64,000 nt of DNA, taken from assembly GCF_905475345.1 (NCBI RefSeq), contig NC_066601.1, positions 3,298,001 to 3,362,000 of the forward strand, written 5' to 3'. The notes under the pieces are model-generated. The model was not told the origin of the DNA. It saw only the letters and a program-made list of their open reading frames with translations, and did not search any database. The translations under genes were made by a program, and so were the position numbers. Positions within the stretch are counted from its first letter, which is position 1. Every line of letters begins with the position of its first letter. The stretch is from Vespula vulgaris. Taxonomy: Eukaryota > Arthropoda > Insecta > Hymenoptera > Vespidae. Below are positions 12,413 to 24,535 of the stretch, one piece after another.

Positions 12413-12493
12413 GGGTTGGTCGAAGGTAGCAAAATCATAGCTTGTATTTTCGACCTCTTGATTTTTCTTATTTCCATGGGCTACTTTATGTTT

Positions 12494-12526
12494 CACGTGA
12501 GAATCTTCCTGACTCAGGAAGATTCT
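12494..12526. promoter_or_regulatory. Perfect 27-bp palindrome with AP-1 core and abutting E-box
   Basis: Positions 12500-12512 (AGAATCTTCCTGA) and 12514-12526 are exact reverse complements around a single C at 12513. The centre reads TGACTCA (12510-12516), a consensus AP-1 site. Each arm contains GAAnnTTC (12501-12508 and 12518-12525), the pentamer dyad of heat-shock elements. A canonical E-box CACGTG (12494-12499) touches the left arm. The motifs are seen directly; enhancer or stress-element function is inferred. Confidence 0.5.
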
Positions 12527-13631
12527 TTTTAATCGGTATCGAGATTTTTATCTCAAAGGGATAGAAGAAAAAGAAAAGGGGATATAATTTTGTGGTATCA
12601 ACTAGTACGATAACTTATGGAAATGTTAGTAAAATGGATTGAAAATAAATCATAAATTACGAGGAACAACGTCATTAGACTTTGGCAGGTGCTCTTTTCT
12701 CCTTCCAAAAGGATAAAGTGAGAAAGAGAAAGAAAATGTTCACTGGACGTCCCTCTAAACGTGCTCTTTGACTTGAACATTTTGTACAATTTATCTTCGA
12801 GCGGTGGCGTGCGTCAGAGTGAAGGTGTTAACTCGAAGCGCCGACAAAAGGAACGTTTTATACGAATATCCTCTTGTTGCGTGCATCTAAAGTAAAAGAG
12901 AGAGAGAGAGAGTTAGAGAAAGAGAAAGAAAGAAGGAGAACGAGATAGCGAAAAAGGGAGATCAAGAATGAAAATTGCCAAGGCTTTTTTCTTACCAGTC
13001 CAAGTATGTTTTTGAGGGATACGATTTGTTTTTGCCAAGCCAATCGATTAGGCTCGGAAACGTTCTCGGAGATATAAATTCCAGTCTTTCGAGTGTCGGA
13101 AGATGCGAAAGAAAGAAGAAACGAAAGTAAGAAAGAAAGAAAGAGACAAAACGATCGCAGTCCTGTTCGCAGCACAAATTCATTTCTGGCCAAACTGGCA
13201 GCTGTGAGCTCGCTCGTGCGATCGCGTAGCCTCTTTGGTAGCTTTTCGAGGCTTACGACTGGCACGATTATGTCGTGTGACGAAATCCTTTCGGAAGGTG
13301 GGATGAGAGAAAGAGAAAAAGAAAAGAAGAGAAAAGAAAGAAGAAGAAAAGGAAACGGATCGACGGCCATCGCTGCTCCGCTCTCGTTTCATTTAGCATT
13401 TTCTCGCCTGCTTAAATAACATCGAAGAATAAGATGAAAAGGACAGAGAGAAAAAGAGTAAGGGACAAAATAAGAAAGAAAAATATAGACTGGAGCACCT
13501 GCTGAACGGAAGGAGAGACAACGACGACGAAGACTCGGAGTGCTGCTGCGGCCATTAAGCCGAATCGTGGGTTAATCGCCGTTGCTGATGGAGCCACTTC
13601 TTGAAATCACGCATCGACGTGAAACGAAAGG

Positions 13632-13691
13632 TCCTTCTCTTCTCCTTCTTCTTCTTCTTCTTCTTCGTCTTCGTCTTCGTCTTCGTCTTCT
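13632..13691. repeat. (CTT)n-(CGTCTT)n microsatellite
   Basis: CTT triplets pass into CGTCTT hexamers. The same composite array recurs near 32840, 37560, 44840 (opposite strand) and 45200. Confidence 0.9.
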
Positions 13692-14462
13692 CACACCGGT
13701 TAAAGTATTCTCGAACGTTGAGACACACCGTCGAGAGATCGTTTCAACCGGATTCATCTCGTATATTTAATAATGAGAAGAACGGTAGCTCCTTCCCCTT
13801 TTATTTTCATCGACTTCGGCGAAGAATTCAAATTCCAAACGTCAAGTTTATATTCGTATTTCGTCCGACAATCTGTTCTTTTTTTAATTGCCTAAAAGTA
13901 TTCTATCCGGTCTTCTTGGAACAAAACAAAATACAGTAGATAATTAGTATGGAGAACGGACAATAATAATGGTTCATTAGTTTTATTTATTTACATTAAT
14001 TTTTTATTCATTGAGAGCGAGAGAAAGTTGTTGATGGATAACTCGATCAACACGAGGTAATATTTTCCAGTCACCATGAAAGGAATGATAAGCACATTAA
14101 ACGTAGCCGATCGGAGATCGGAACATAGTGTTTAAAAAATGGCCTTGCGTATCACGCAAGCAGAAGATTGCTCGGCTTATTCGAGGCTGCCACTTCGCTG
14201 ATAAAGATCTTACGTACTTTGGAAAAATCGCTCGACGTCCTGACGAAGACGGAACGGTGATCGATGGAAGGTATAGCGCTAAAGTAACGCCCACTTCGTT
14301 CGGTTAATTAAGGGTTAAGAGAACGATACAAAGTTACTCGTGTGAGCCTTCGAACTAAATAATTGTGTATCGTATGAAATATTGTTACGTCTTTCATTAT
14401 CGAAAAATGATAGTGTTTTACGTTGAAATGTTTTTACATTTATCTAGGGAGAAGAAAGAAAC

Positions 14463-14860
14463 AAGCTTATAAGAGCAACTTTAAATAACTTTATAATCGT
14501 CCGAAGATATCGGAAAAAATCTAATGGAAAAAATCTAAAAAATCGAAGAGGATAAGTATTTATACGTCAAGTCGTAGAAATAATTACGAAGTTTTGATGA
14601 TATCGTTTCGGTGATAATCTTCGACAAACATGATGATTCGATATCACAGCGATAAATCAAAAAAAGAGAAAAGATAAGAAAAGCTTGTGAATAATTTTAA
14701 ATAACTTTATAATCATTCCAAAGCCGTGTCGAACGATATTCGAAGAAGATAAATTTGTATACGTCGAGATGCGAAAATAACTAACAAATTTTCATAAAAA
14801 TCCTTTTTCAAACCTTCGACACATAGGGTGGCACGATATCACAGCGATAAATCACGCAAG
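14463..14860 (+). repeat. Local direct tandem duplication, unit about 200-218 bp
   Basis: Unit 1 starts at 14463 and unit 2 at 14681, both at AAGCTT. Shared words in the same order include AAATAACTTTATAATC, the ATACGTC region and GATATCACAGCGATAAATCA (14640 and 14835). The offset falls from 218 to 195 across the unit, so an indel of about 23 bp separates the copies. Both copies are clearly diverged and non-coding. Confidence 0.75.
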
Positions 14861-15310
14861 AGAAAAAAATGGGGTAGCATCGATCCTCCACGCCCTCTTC
14901 CAACGCATAGATCATCGTCGATGGCTCGAAGCGATCCTCGAGGTGACGCGAAATCGTCCACGATCAAACAGCAGACACCATGGAACGTTCCATGGGTTAA
15001 CACAATTTCGCAGGCCAACTGCTTTTCAAGACGCCCTCATTCTCGCACTACGTAGATCGCATTTAGGGCAAGCTGCATGTTTCTCTTCCTTCTTCCTTCG
15101 AAAGGAAAAAAAAACAAAGGAGCCTAAGGACAGCGATTCGCTCAAGATGAGCATCTCGAGAGTGCACTACCAACATGATCGAGTGCATCGCTTCGGGCTT
15201 GCTTGCATAGTCGCACCAAATTCCATTTCGAGCGCACACATTCTCACTTCTCTGTCTCTCTTTCTCTCCTCTCTCATTTTTTTCCTTTCTTTATTTAGTC
15301 TGAAGATAAG

Positions 15311-15549
15311 GTTTCCGAAAATATTTTTACAAAAAACTTGTCCGTTAATTTATATTACTTTAATAATACTAATTAAAGTCAAAGGATATATCATTTAATC
15401 TTAATGATTTTAATCATACGTTTTTGCAAATCGAAAGAAGAAGTTTCGGAGAATATTTTTGAAAAAGACTCGTGCGTTAATTCATATTACTGTAATGATA
15501 CTAACTGAGATTGTGTCTCATTTGTGTTTGATGATTGTAATCATACTTG
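15311..15549 (+). repeat. Local direct tandem duplication, unit about 130 bp
   Basis: GTTTCCGAAAATATTTTT at 15311 matches GTTTCGGAGAATATTTTT at 15443. Both are followed by the CGTTAATT, CATATTAC, GATACTAA-type and GATT(T/G)TAATCATAC words in the same order. The offset is 132 to 127 bp. The copies are diverged and non-coding. Confidence 0.75.
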
Positions 15550-15819
15550 TCTGCTACTCGATCATAAGATATTAATTTGCAAAAAAGAATTTTGTAGTAA
15601 TTACACGAATAACATAATCGGGTAATCTCATTTCTTGTTAGTGGTCTTATATAGATCCTATAGATTCTTTTTCTATGAGAGACGAAGATCGATCGTTAGA
15701 GAATTAGAGTTAAAAAAAAAGGACAAAAAGAAAACAGAAAAATGAAAAAAAAGAGGAGTAAATTTTTTTACATTGATCGGCGGCCACAACAGACAAACGC
15801 GAAAGAGCTGAGCTCGTTC

Positions 15820-16080
15820 CGTTAACGGGTTGCAATTAAGTCGTTTGGAAATTGCAAGAATACCAGAAGAAGTGGGTCGATTATCCGACATTCTTTGGCG
15901 GCTCGTATCGCTACTCGTACGCCAATGCGACTTAATTGACCGTACTGTTTGATTTTACGATATGGCTTAATTGTCGGCGCCGAGCTACGAACTACCAACG
16001 ATAAATGGCAAAGGACAACGATCGCCGTTAACTTTAGATTGAAATCGCAATGCCGACATCTCGTGCGCAAACTCAACGGG
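15820..16080. promoter_or_regulatory. Candidate enhancer with repeated homeodomain 8-mer
   Basis: The word CTTAATTG or its complement CAATTAAG occurs three times in 141 bp (15833-15840, 15931-15938, 15966-15973). TTAATTG is a core site for NK- and Antp-class homeodomains. The island also carries the 10-bp palindrome TCGGCGCCGA (15974-15983) and lacks microsatellites, unlike its flanks. Enhancer function is inferred. Confidence 0.35.
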
Positions 16081-17383
16081 AATTCGCGAACGATTTACAG
16101 AAGTTAATAGATACTAACGTCGATTTCATTCGTTGGAAGATTTCGTGCAAGTCTGCGTTTTGTGTGTAAATTAATCTTGATAGTCTCGAATAATCGTCGA
16201 TTATGAATGAACGAATGCTATTCGTTTTTTTAATTTGAAATTATAATACTCGTTGAAAGAGATCATACACATGTTTTTAATATTTTAGGTAAATTGATTT
16301 TTTTCATAATTGCTTGATATTTTAACATTATGATAAGATTATCTATATGAATTTATTTGTTAATATCTCAAAGTCGACAAATCGAAAATGTTCGATTTTC
16401 GATATTCTTACGTCTACATATAAGAATATCTAGAGAAATATAGATAATTAATCCTTCGAAGAGCTAACTAGAACATTAATAATGCTCTAGGAGTCTCGAT
16501 CCGTAGTAGAGTCATCGAAAAGCATCGAAGTAGGGAGAAACTCAACTTCATTAATGCATTCTCATGAAGAGTACTCGGTATTCGAATTACTCGATCCAGT
16601 ATCCTCGATCTCGTTTATTTCCTCCTAACAAACGATGAGATCTCATTAAGGCTGTTCATCGTTCCTGGTTTTCTAATGGTTTAAACCAACAATTAGTACA
16701 ACTATAATTCTTGAACGATTTTAATGAACAAGATCTTATTTTAAAGACGAATATTCAAGCAAGGACCTGGTTATTTCGAATTTTTGAAAAAGCTTTGTTC
16801 CCTTTCCAGCGAGTGAAAAACCGAGTAAACCTTTTCGAACATTTCAATCATTCCTTTAAGAACGTTCTTTAATAATTAGTGAACATATAGCTTGCTTTTG
16901 TAGTTTATAGTTTGTCCATATCTGTCGCTGAAATCAGCACAGACAAACTTCGTACGAAAAGTGACGAATTTAATGTCTTAAAAATCGTAACCAAATCAAA
17001 ACTGGGAATTGGATTCGTAAGAATTTTTTGTTTTGTTTTGAAATCATTTACTTTGTTCCTTTAAACGTAACTCGAAAGAGGAGAAGTCGTCTCGGTGAAC
17101 TCGTGTCTTGGCACTCCTCCGCTCTGCCAATTATTCCCTGCCACACGTCGAGAGAATGGGCACTGATGGTGAGCAGGGCACCGCGAAAGAGGCGTAGGGT
17201 CGTGATAAATCTCCCTCGAGGAGAGAAAAAACTAGCTGCCCAAAAATATATGCACGCCGGAGATGGATGGGTGGAGTGCAAGGGCGGTGCCATGCCAGCA
17301 GCGAACTCTTTCGTCTCAGTTTGTTTCTCAACATTCTTCTTTCCTTTTTCTACCCAACCTTCCTCTACTTCGAGAAAGAGTGA

Positions 17384-17513
17384 AAGAAAGAGAAAGAGAG
17401 AGAGAGAGAGAGGGGGGAGGGAGGAAGAGAACGTGTCTACTTTTTGTGAATTTTTTAGCGATTGAGCGATTAGAGAAGGCAGACGCTCTCGACTTTTTTA
17501 TTTCTCTCTCTCC

Positions 17514-17545
<32 letters not shown>
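17384..17545. repeat. GA array followed by CT array
   Basis: (GA)n at 17384-17425 and (CT)n at 17502-17545 lie about 80 bp apart in opposite orientation and could pair. Confidence 0.85.
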
Positions 17546-17547
<2 letters not shown>

Positions 17548-17926
17548 GTTTTTCTTTCTTTCTTCCCTTTATTCAGTAAAGTTTCTTACCATCAAATTAT
17601 TTCCTGCAAAGTTCACATTCCAAACGATATATTCGTTTTTTAGTATGAATTGAATGCAAGAAGTAAAGAGAGAGAGAGAGAGAGAAATTCTTCAATGGAA
17701 ATTCAAATACTCACCAGTCTGACGAGAGTATCTTTTTAAGTATTTTAAATAAAGGTACTCGTGAAAGGAATCTCTATCTTTATTTTTTTCTTTCATATAT
17801 CGTGCCTAAGCGTCGTTCATCGCCAGCTGCCTCGGTTAATGGGCAGAAGCGCGTCGGGATGGTCTTAAAATCGTCTCGTTAGTCGGTGATAACAGAGAAA
17901 CCGTATATCGATTTGCACGTATAAAG

Positions 17927-18000
17927 AGAGAAAGAGAGAGAGAGAGTGTGAGAGTGAGAGTGAGAGTAAAAAAGAAAGAAAAAGAGAAAGAAAGAGAGAA
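17927..18000. repeat. GA/GAGTGA-type purine microsatellite
   Basis: GA units with GTGAGA interruptions, then AAAGA units. Confidence 0.8.
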
Positions 18001-18103
18001 CGAGTAGGTGAGGAAGTGAGAATACAGAAGAAGATACTTAAAAGTCGTTCGTAAACGCGGTATAAATACGTGAAGCAGTCTCGTGGTTACTACACGAGAA
18101 GTT

Positions 18104-18110
<7 letters not shown>

Positions 18111-18151
<41 letters not shown>
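18111..18151. repeat. (CT)n microsatellite
   Basis: An uninterrupted CT array of about 20 units. Confidence 0.95.
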
Positions 18152-18154
<3 letters not shown>

Positions 18155-19022
18155 TTCTCTTCACTTTTGAAAAATTCCACTCGTTATGTATTTCGTTGGC
18201 ACACCTGTGTTTAACTTTTGCTCCCAGCGAAACACTTTTACCGGAAGCTCGAAAGGCTTTTCGTTCAACGCTTTTCCCGAATGTCGCTACCTCCTTCAAA
18301 CTAATTTTGAGCTTGTTCTTACAAATGAAAGGGTTCGCCGCATCCGCGTTCTGCCGTGACCGCCTGTGTTTAAATATTTATCCTACTTGAGAATGAAAAG
18401 GGTAAGAAGAGGATGGGTTACTCCTTAGCAAAATTTCAAAGCTTTTCTCGTCTATAACGAACAATTTTCGAAGCTTTCAAGAACAATTTATCGTTCTTTT
18501 GGAGTACAAGAATATTACATTTTTATTCAAAGTTAATATACCTATACGGTATCATTATCGAAACTTTTACAATATATTCTCAAACAAAATATAGAAGTTT
18601 ATTATTTTCTGTTTATGCGCTTATTATTTTATATGTTTATTTTATTGTCATACGTTTATGAAGAAGTAATGTATTGAAATCAGATGCTTATGAAATTATA
18701 TACATTTTTGTAAATTATATTACTACTCTCGAAGTTTTCAATTTTAATATGGTTTTGTTAGTATTTACGTTAATATAATTTTTTGCAAAATTAAACTATC
18801 GATATGTTAAAATTATTAACATTGATGTTAATCAAGTTGACAAACATTTAATAAATCGTATCTGTATTTCAAATACTAAAAATTTTTTTTATTTAAAATG
18901 AAATAACCAATCGATATATTGGTAGTTTTTACAATAATCAATGTCACCTCGTTCTTTATTCAAGTCCTGACTACTTCAGACGTGTTTGAACACCGGTCAT
19001 TGTCTTCGCAAACGTCCTTCCA

Positions 19023-19064
19023 CTTCTTCTTCTTCTTCTTATTTTTCTTCTTTTTTTTTTTGTT
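19023..19064. repeat. CTT/T-rich microsatellite
   Basis: CTT triplets followed by T runs. Confidence 0.8.
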
Positions 19065-20400
19065 CCTTTCCTTTGTTTCTCTTTCTCGTCGCTACCGCGA
19101 GAAAGGACGAGAGGAAGGAAGAAGGCGAGTCGTTTCGTTTGGAGATAAGGAGTCCACGAAGTTAAAAGCCTACCGGTGCCTAGTCTCGACTTGACTTGCC
19201 TTGCGAAAAACACTTTTACAATTTCGTTCGTGAAAAGAGGCGAGACGAGTCGAGTGCTTTCCTTCTTCGAATATTTCTTTCTTTTCTGTAAACAGATGCT
19301 GTTGAATTGTTAACAACTTTTATGGAAATTAATTCACAGGATGATTAAAAAAAAAAAGAAAAAGGAATTTTATTTTGACGATGTGAAATTTGATGAATAT
19401 TAAATTTATTTCGACGAATTTCAAAATGTTTCCCTGTACGTTTAATTATTTTATTGGACTTTATCATAAAGTTGTTTTACTTTAACGGGAATAATATCGA
19501 TAGAGATCGTTCTAACTGTTATTAGATGAAATATTTGATTATATTTGAATAGAAAACGAGTAGTAGCTAAATTATCTCGAAACGGGTGTCGGCAACTTCG
19601 TGGAACATCGAGAATCGCTCCATTTAGTTGCAACGATTCGGAGAGACCGCTAAGAACGTCTTATTTGGATAGCCAATATTTGACTTTTGACAGATTCGAG
19701 CGGGAACCGTGGTACTTCGACAGAGACTGCCGCCGTATGTTTGCAGTCGGCCTTCGGTTTCGCCTGCCGGCAGGTTGATTTAGGATTTAAGGATTTTTGC
19801 GTTTGTTGTTCAAAGATCACGTGAATAAATATACTCGAGATGATTCCACTATTTAGACTTTCTAGAGGGTGGTCCATACTTGGGAACTTTTGAAAGATCA
19901 TAACGTTGTTGAAGCACTTATTGTTATTTCAGTTTGTATAATTGAATAATAATAATAACAATAATAATAGTATCAGTAATAATAACAACAATAATATTGA
20001 TAGTAATTTCGTTCAATTTTACTTTCATACAATTGATATTTTTAAAACTTAAACTTTGTACAAAAGTATTGCCTTATATGTACTACTTAACAAAGGAAAC
20101 AAGTTCATGGGACGAATGAGAATTCAGCATGAAGGACTTCGAAAAGAGATAAAAATCTTCATCGAGGAGGAAACCGGTGGTGGGTCTTGATGTTTGGATA
20201 GTCTTTAACTGACCATTACACCTGAATGGAAGATCCTAAAATGGTGGAAAGGGCATTCGCTCCGTCCGGCTCTACTTCCTGTGAAACACGAATAGTAAGA
20301 TCTGCGTAGGGTCGAAACGAGATATAACAGTTCCTTCCTTCCTTTTCTCTTCATAATTTTTCCATTTTACTGAACGAAAGAGAAAAAAAAAGAAAAAGAT

Positions 20401-23400
20401 TTCCACGTATAATCTCGAACGTAAACTCGAGATTATTCATGAATTGGATTCCTATTCATGAATGAGTTCAAAATGAATGAATACAAAAGAATGAAAAAAA
20501 GAAAAAACTAAAAAATATCTCTCATCGATGTTACTGTTTCAAAATATTTTAAAACCTACAACATGATCTTATGAAAAAATATCAAACAATGTAATCTTCT
20601 ATCTCATTCTTCGTTCCCTATGATTCTTGAATGATACAAAGAATTTATTCGACCGTATATTTACAGGAAGAATTTTTGCAACGTCAGGGAACTTGCGAAT
20701 TGTAGAAAAGTTTCGTTGTCACTGTAAGGATGGTTTCCATGAAATCTTCAATCGATCATTCGAAAGGATCAGTGTCGTGCATCGCTGCTCCGTTTTCGTC
20801 GCTTGGAAAAGCGAGGCTGGAAATACGGTGACATAACGCAGCCTGTAAACGTTGAAAAGGCGTTCATGAATGAAGGGTGTAAGAGAGAGAAAGAGAAAGA
20901 GAAAGAGAAAGAGAAAAAGAGGAGATGGTGGAGGGGTGAAAAAACGAGGGCGGTTGAAGGCACACCACCTTTTTTCATCCTCGTTTTCCTCCTACGAATT
21001 CATCCTTTTTTTTTCTCCTTAGCAACGAAGGAACGAAGACGACCTGCTGCCATTGCCTTTACCCTCGACAATGCGTACTCATTGTAAAGATCCTGTTTGC
21101 CGAGAAGGCTGTTGCCTGCCGCTGCCGATGCCCATGCTTACTGACGACGTTTCCCTACAAGAAGAAGGAAAAATTCTACGAGTTGAAACTATTTTCACGA
21201 GTAGTGGTAGGGATGAGGGTCGTGTGGCCGCACGCGTGTTTATTTAGGATCATCCCTTGGTGGGCCATCGGCTAATTCTACCGAACCCGTGCAAATCCTT
21301 CGAAAAAAGGACTGATACGGATTAGAGTTCTTCCGGTGCGCTGGTTTTACTTCGATCGATTGAAAGTTGCAACCTTGCAAATATACCAGAACATACAATT
21401 TTCAAATACGATTGAAATAACATACAACAGTGCAATAACACAATATTATTTACAGTCGAAATAATCGAACAACAAATTGTATCTACCTTCGTACATTCGA
21501 AAACTGCTTAACTATGGTAAAGTATTTCTTTGGATTTGCTTTGCAACGAGCTGTTAGATTGAGCCTAATCGACTTCCGTTCGATAAATCAGCGGCGTCGG
21601 TAACAAGAGGAGCTTAACTCCGCCCTTTTTCAGTTCCTGTTTGACGTCCGATCACATTTGCTTGGTGTCCAGTTTCGGACACCCCACTTGTGGTCCAGAA
21701 GTTAGCCAGTAACGCTGGTCGAGTCGGATTTTTCACCGGAACGTTCCTTTCTTCTCTTCTGTTTCTTATTTCTCTTTCTTAACTGACGTTGTCCAGATCA
21801 CTCGAGATGGTGGTTCATTAGAAATGTTCGAAGGACACTTGTGGCTTCGCACACCTGCCTTTCTTCCTGTCGTCGTTTTCTTATTTCACACATTTCATTC
21901 CAATCCAAATGAATGTATTCGTTTTAAAAATCATCTGCATGGAAACAGCGCGCATATAACTTTTGTATAACGAATCTCAAACGAGATACACGATAAGCGA
22001 ACCTTTCGCCGATCATTTCCGTTCGATTAAAATCACGTTCGCGGCTCGTAACAATCGCTAACACGATTCCGAACGATTCCATTGGTGAACACCTACGTAC
22101 CCGTATTCGTCGTAAAATCGTATCCGTTCGAACCCTTTTTTACAGTGAATCGTTTGCAATAAAATGAAATTGCTATCCAACGAGAGCGAGAGAGGAAGAG
22201 AGAGCGAAAGAAAGGTGGACGCACAAGGCCAATGAAATTGCAATATTCTTATCTTCTCTCTCTCTCTCCCTCTCTCTCTCGCTCTGTCCCTTTGTATTTT
22301 CGCTTATCGAAGCAAACCACGTGCAACGAGAAACGACCTTCTCGTTTGGGCATTTAAAAGATGTCGATTCAAGAGTTCCGGCGTTTTAAGGCGTTGTTAG
22401 AACCTTGGTTAAAAAAATAGTAATAATATATCTTTAACGAGATCGTTAAACTCTCAAAGAACCGACCGCACGATCGCATACCAAAATTCGATATATTTCG
22501 ATATTTATTTTTCTTTTTCTCATCGAAAGTATCTATTTTTTTTCTTACAAGTTGTATACACAATGAAAATATGGTATGTGTATATATATTGTTTTCGAAG
22601 AGTCTTCGGTCTGTTGCACGCAGATTAAATCGAGAAACTCATTGTCAGTCGTACTCGATACGAGAAATATCGAATTCGATCTCGTTGTCTCGTAGAAATC
22701 GAAACGTACAATAGATATCTTACAATGAACGAGTCATAATATCGCTCGTTCACACTTACTTATCGTTGGACATAAGTTTCATATAGTGGACGCAACGATA
22801 TCACGTACCTAAGTCGTTGTTATTGTAGTATCAGTAGTAGTAGTAGATGATGGTGGTGTTGGTGATGGTGGTCTTTTCATTTTCTTCAAGGCACATATGT
22901 TTTCATACATATAGTCGCAAAAGTGTCGAGTGTCCTTTCGAGAAAATAACGCGTCCGTTTAACTTCTTACGGCCTAAGGTATCCCGTAACCGAGTTTGAA
23001 GGAGAGGGAAGTGGGTGTTACGGGGTGTGCCTGGATCCCATACGTGATCCTTCGAATAACCGTAATAAAAGCCCACCAAGAATATTCGTTCACGTTTCTC
23101 TGGAAGAAGCGTGTCTGCGAGGGTTGAAAAAAATTTCTTTGCCACGAGCGAGAGAGAAAGAGAGAAACTTGTGATACGCGTGGGTGTATGCTCAAGAGAA
23201 TCCTCATTCTTTTTACGAAGGTGAGTGGTCCTTACGTATATCCCGGAACGAAATAAATTCGAAGGAACGAATCTCTAACGAGGAACTCTTCTTATAATTT
23301 AACTATCTTATTACATCGTTCTATACCATTTCGGAGATCGTCTTGTTCAAGAGATTTATCTTATAACTTTTAGGTATATGGAGTTATTTCAAGATAGATC

Positions 23401-24480
23401 ATATATTATAATGATTCGTGTTAAATTATGCAGAGGAAAAAATTGTACAGTCGAGACGAGTAATACTGCATTAAAATATAGTTCTTTTATATCTACGTAT
23501 TCGTATTTGTCAAGTATTATCACAAAAGATTTCAAGAGATATCGAACATTTAGGTATAATAAATTTAAAAAAGAAAAATAAAAGTTGGCTCCGTCTCGGC
23601 ATTATTCCGATGTACATTTCATTGAGAACGAAAAAGAGAAAAGAAATGGGAATAAAATGCAGAAAGAGAGAAATAAAGAGAGGGAGACAGAGGGAGAGAA
23701 AGAGAAGAAATGCAAGAAGCGTGGTTCTTCTTTCTAAGGTTTTACGTGGCTAAGCCGCTAAGGGTAGTTAGACACCATTTTTCGAGAATGCATCGAGGGT
23801 CCGGAAGTGGGCGGAACTGCAGGCTGTGCGCTTTGGTATTGTATACAAGAACTAGGTTTTTTCTTCCTTCTCTCTTCTCTATCTCTTTTTCTCCCTACAT
23901 GTATTATGTAGCGCCAGGGCATGGTTACCAAAAAGGACATTCGATATCCGTAATACCGTAATAACAAGCACCACGTCATGCAGGACGTTTGGAGAAAAGC
24001 AAGAAGACGACGGCTCCTTTTAGGAAGAAAGATAAAAAAAGAGAAGAGAAGAGACTAGTAGGAAAAATAAATTCGGCCAAGTGTAGTAGAGTTTCTAAAG
24101 TTCAAAGATAAGTCCACGTAAGCAGGAAACCAAGCGGATCTTTCGAGTTTCGCGATTCTTTCTTTCGAGGACACTCGAAACACTCGTAAAAACGTTGGCC
24201 AGTTAGCAGTTAAGTATCTATCAGACTTTTTTCATCAGTTCGTTTACATTAGACCGGTATTATCTACTCGTCCATCGATCTTTTCGTTTATCGTCCAATT
24301 CGATCTTACTTTAAAAATATAATCGTATTATTATTGTTCGTTTATCGATCAACTCTTGGACGTACTCGACTAAATGTGCTGAAGTTTTTGCTTTTGAAGT
24401 GTTCTGTGCCGTCGGCTAAAAAATTGCAAACGTCTTCGATGTTATATTAACTCGCCACAAAAAGCCAATTTGGAGTACAA
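20401..24480. other. Non-coding stretch, no gene seen
   Basis: It contains a GAAAGA array (20881-20920), a hairpin GGTGTCC-agtttc-GGACACC at 21664-21683, CT/GA runs near 22190-22280, GGTGAT/GTAGTA repeats near 22825-22875 and a purine run at 23640-23710. The 10-bp palindrome ATTCATGAAT occurs twice at 20435 and 20454. No exon-like frames were recognised. Confidence 0.55.
20881..20920. repeat. (GAAAGA)n microsatellite
   Basis: Hexamer AGAAAG units; they give a Lys/Glu frame on the plus strand. Confidence 0.85.
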
Positions 24481-24485
24481 TGGAG

Positions 24486-24505
24486 GGCCGCGTACGCACG
24501 CGGCC
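24486..24505. repeat. GC-rich perfect hairpin, 8-bp stem
   Basis: GGCCGCGT (24486-24493), loop ACGC, then ACGCGGCC (24498-24505). It is a fully GC-rich island in AT-rich DNA. Confidence 0.8.
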
Positions 24506-24535
24506 GAATCATCCACTCTGTTCGATGTATAACAG

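Larger units (their letters stand above)
8991..12480. other. Non-coding stretch, no gene seen
   Basis: The stretch contains GA arrays (9126-9164, 9533-9557), a CT array (10090-10130) and a balanced island at about 11080-11190. The long minus-strand frames at 9612-10227 and 11465-12477 are rich in Ser, Arg and Leu from microsatellites. They show no domain or convincing splice pattern and are treated as chance. Confidence 0.55.
12481..16100. other. Non-coding stretch with two local tandem duplications
   Basis: No supportable gene. It includes GA/GAA runs (12897-12960, 13100-13150, 13300-13360), a CTT/CGTCTT array (13632-13691), tandem duplications at 14463-14860 and 15311-15549, a perfect 7-bp-stem hairpin at 14144-14160, and a homeodomain-motif island at 15820-16080. 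Confidence 0.55.
16101..20400. other. Non-coding stretch, no gene seen
   Basis: AT-rich DNA (16100-17020, 18420-18950) alternates with microsatellite blocks at 17384-17416, 17502-17545, 17668-17690, 17927-17990, 18111-18151 and 19023-19064. The plus-strand frame at 17028-17465 and the others here are short or repeat-derived, with no recognisable domain. Confidence 0.55.

Noticed and set aside
11465..12477. Two overlapping long minus-strand frames (257 and 157 codons)
   Set aside because: Rich in Arg, Ser and Phe from microsatellites, with no domain and no convincing splice pattern.
14144..14160. CTTGCGT-ATC-ACGCAAG hairpin
   Set aside because: A perfect 7-bp stem, but isolated; too short to separate from chance in 64 kb.
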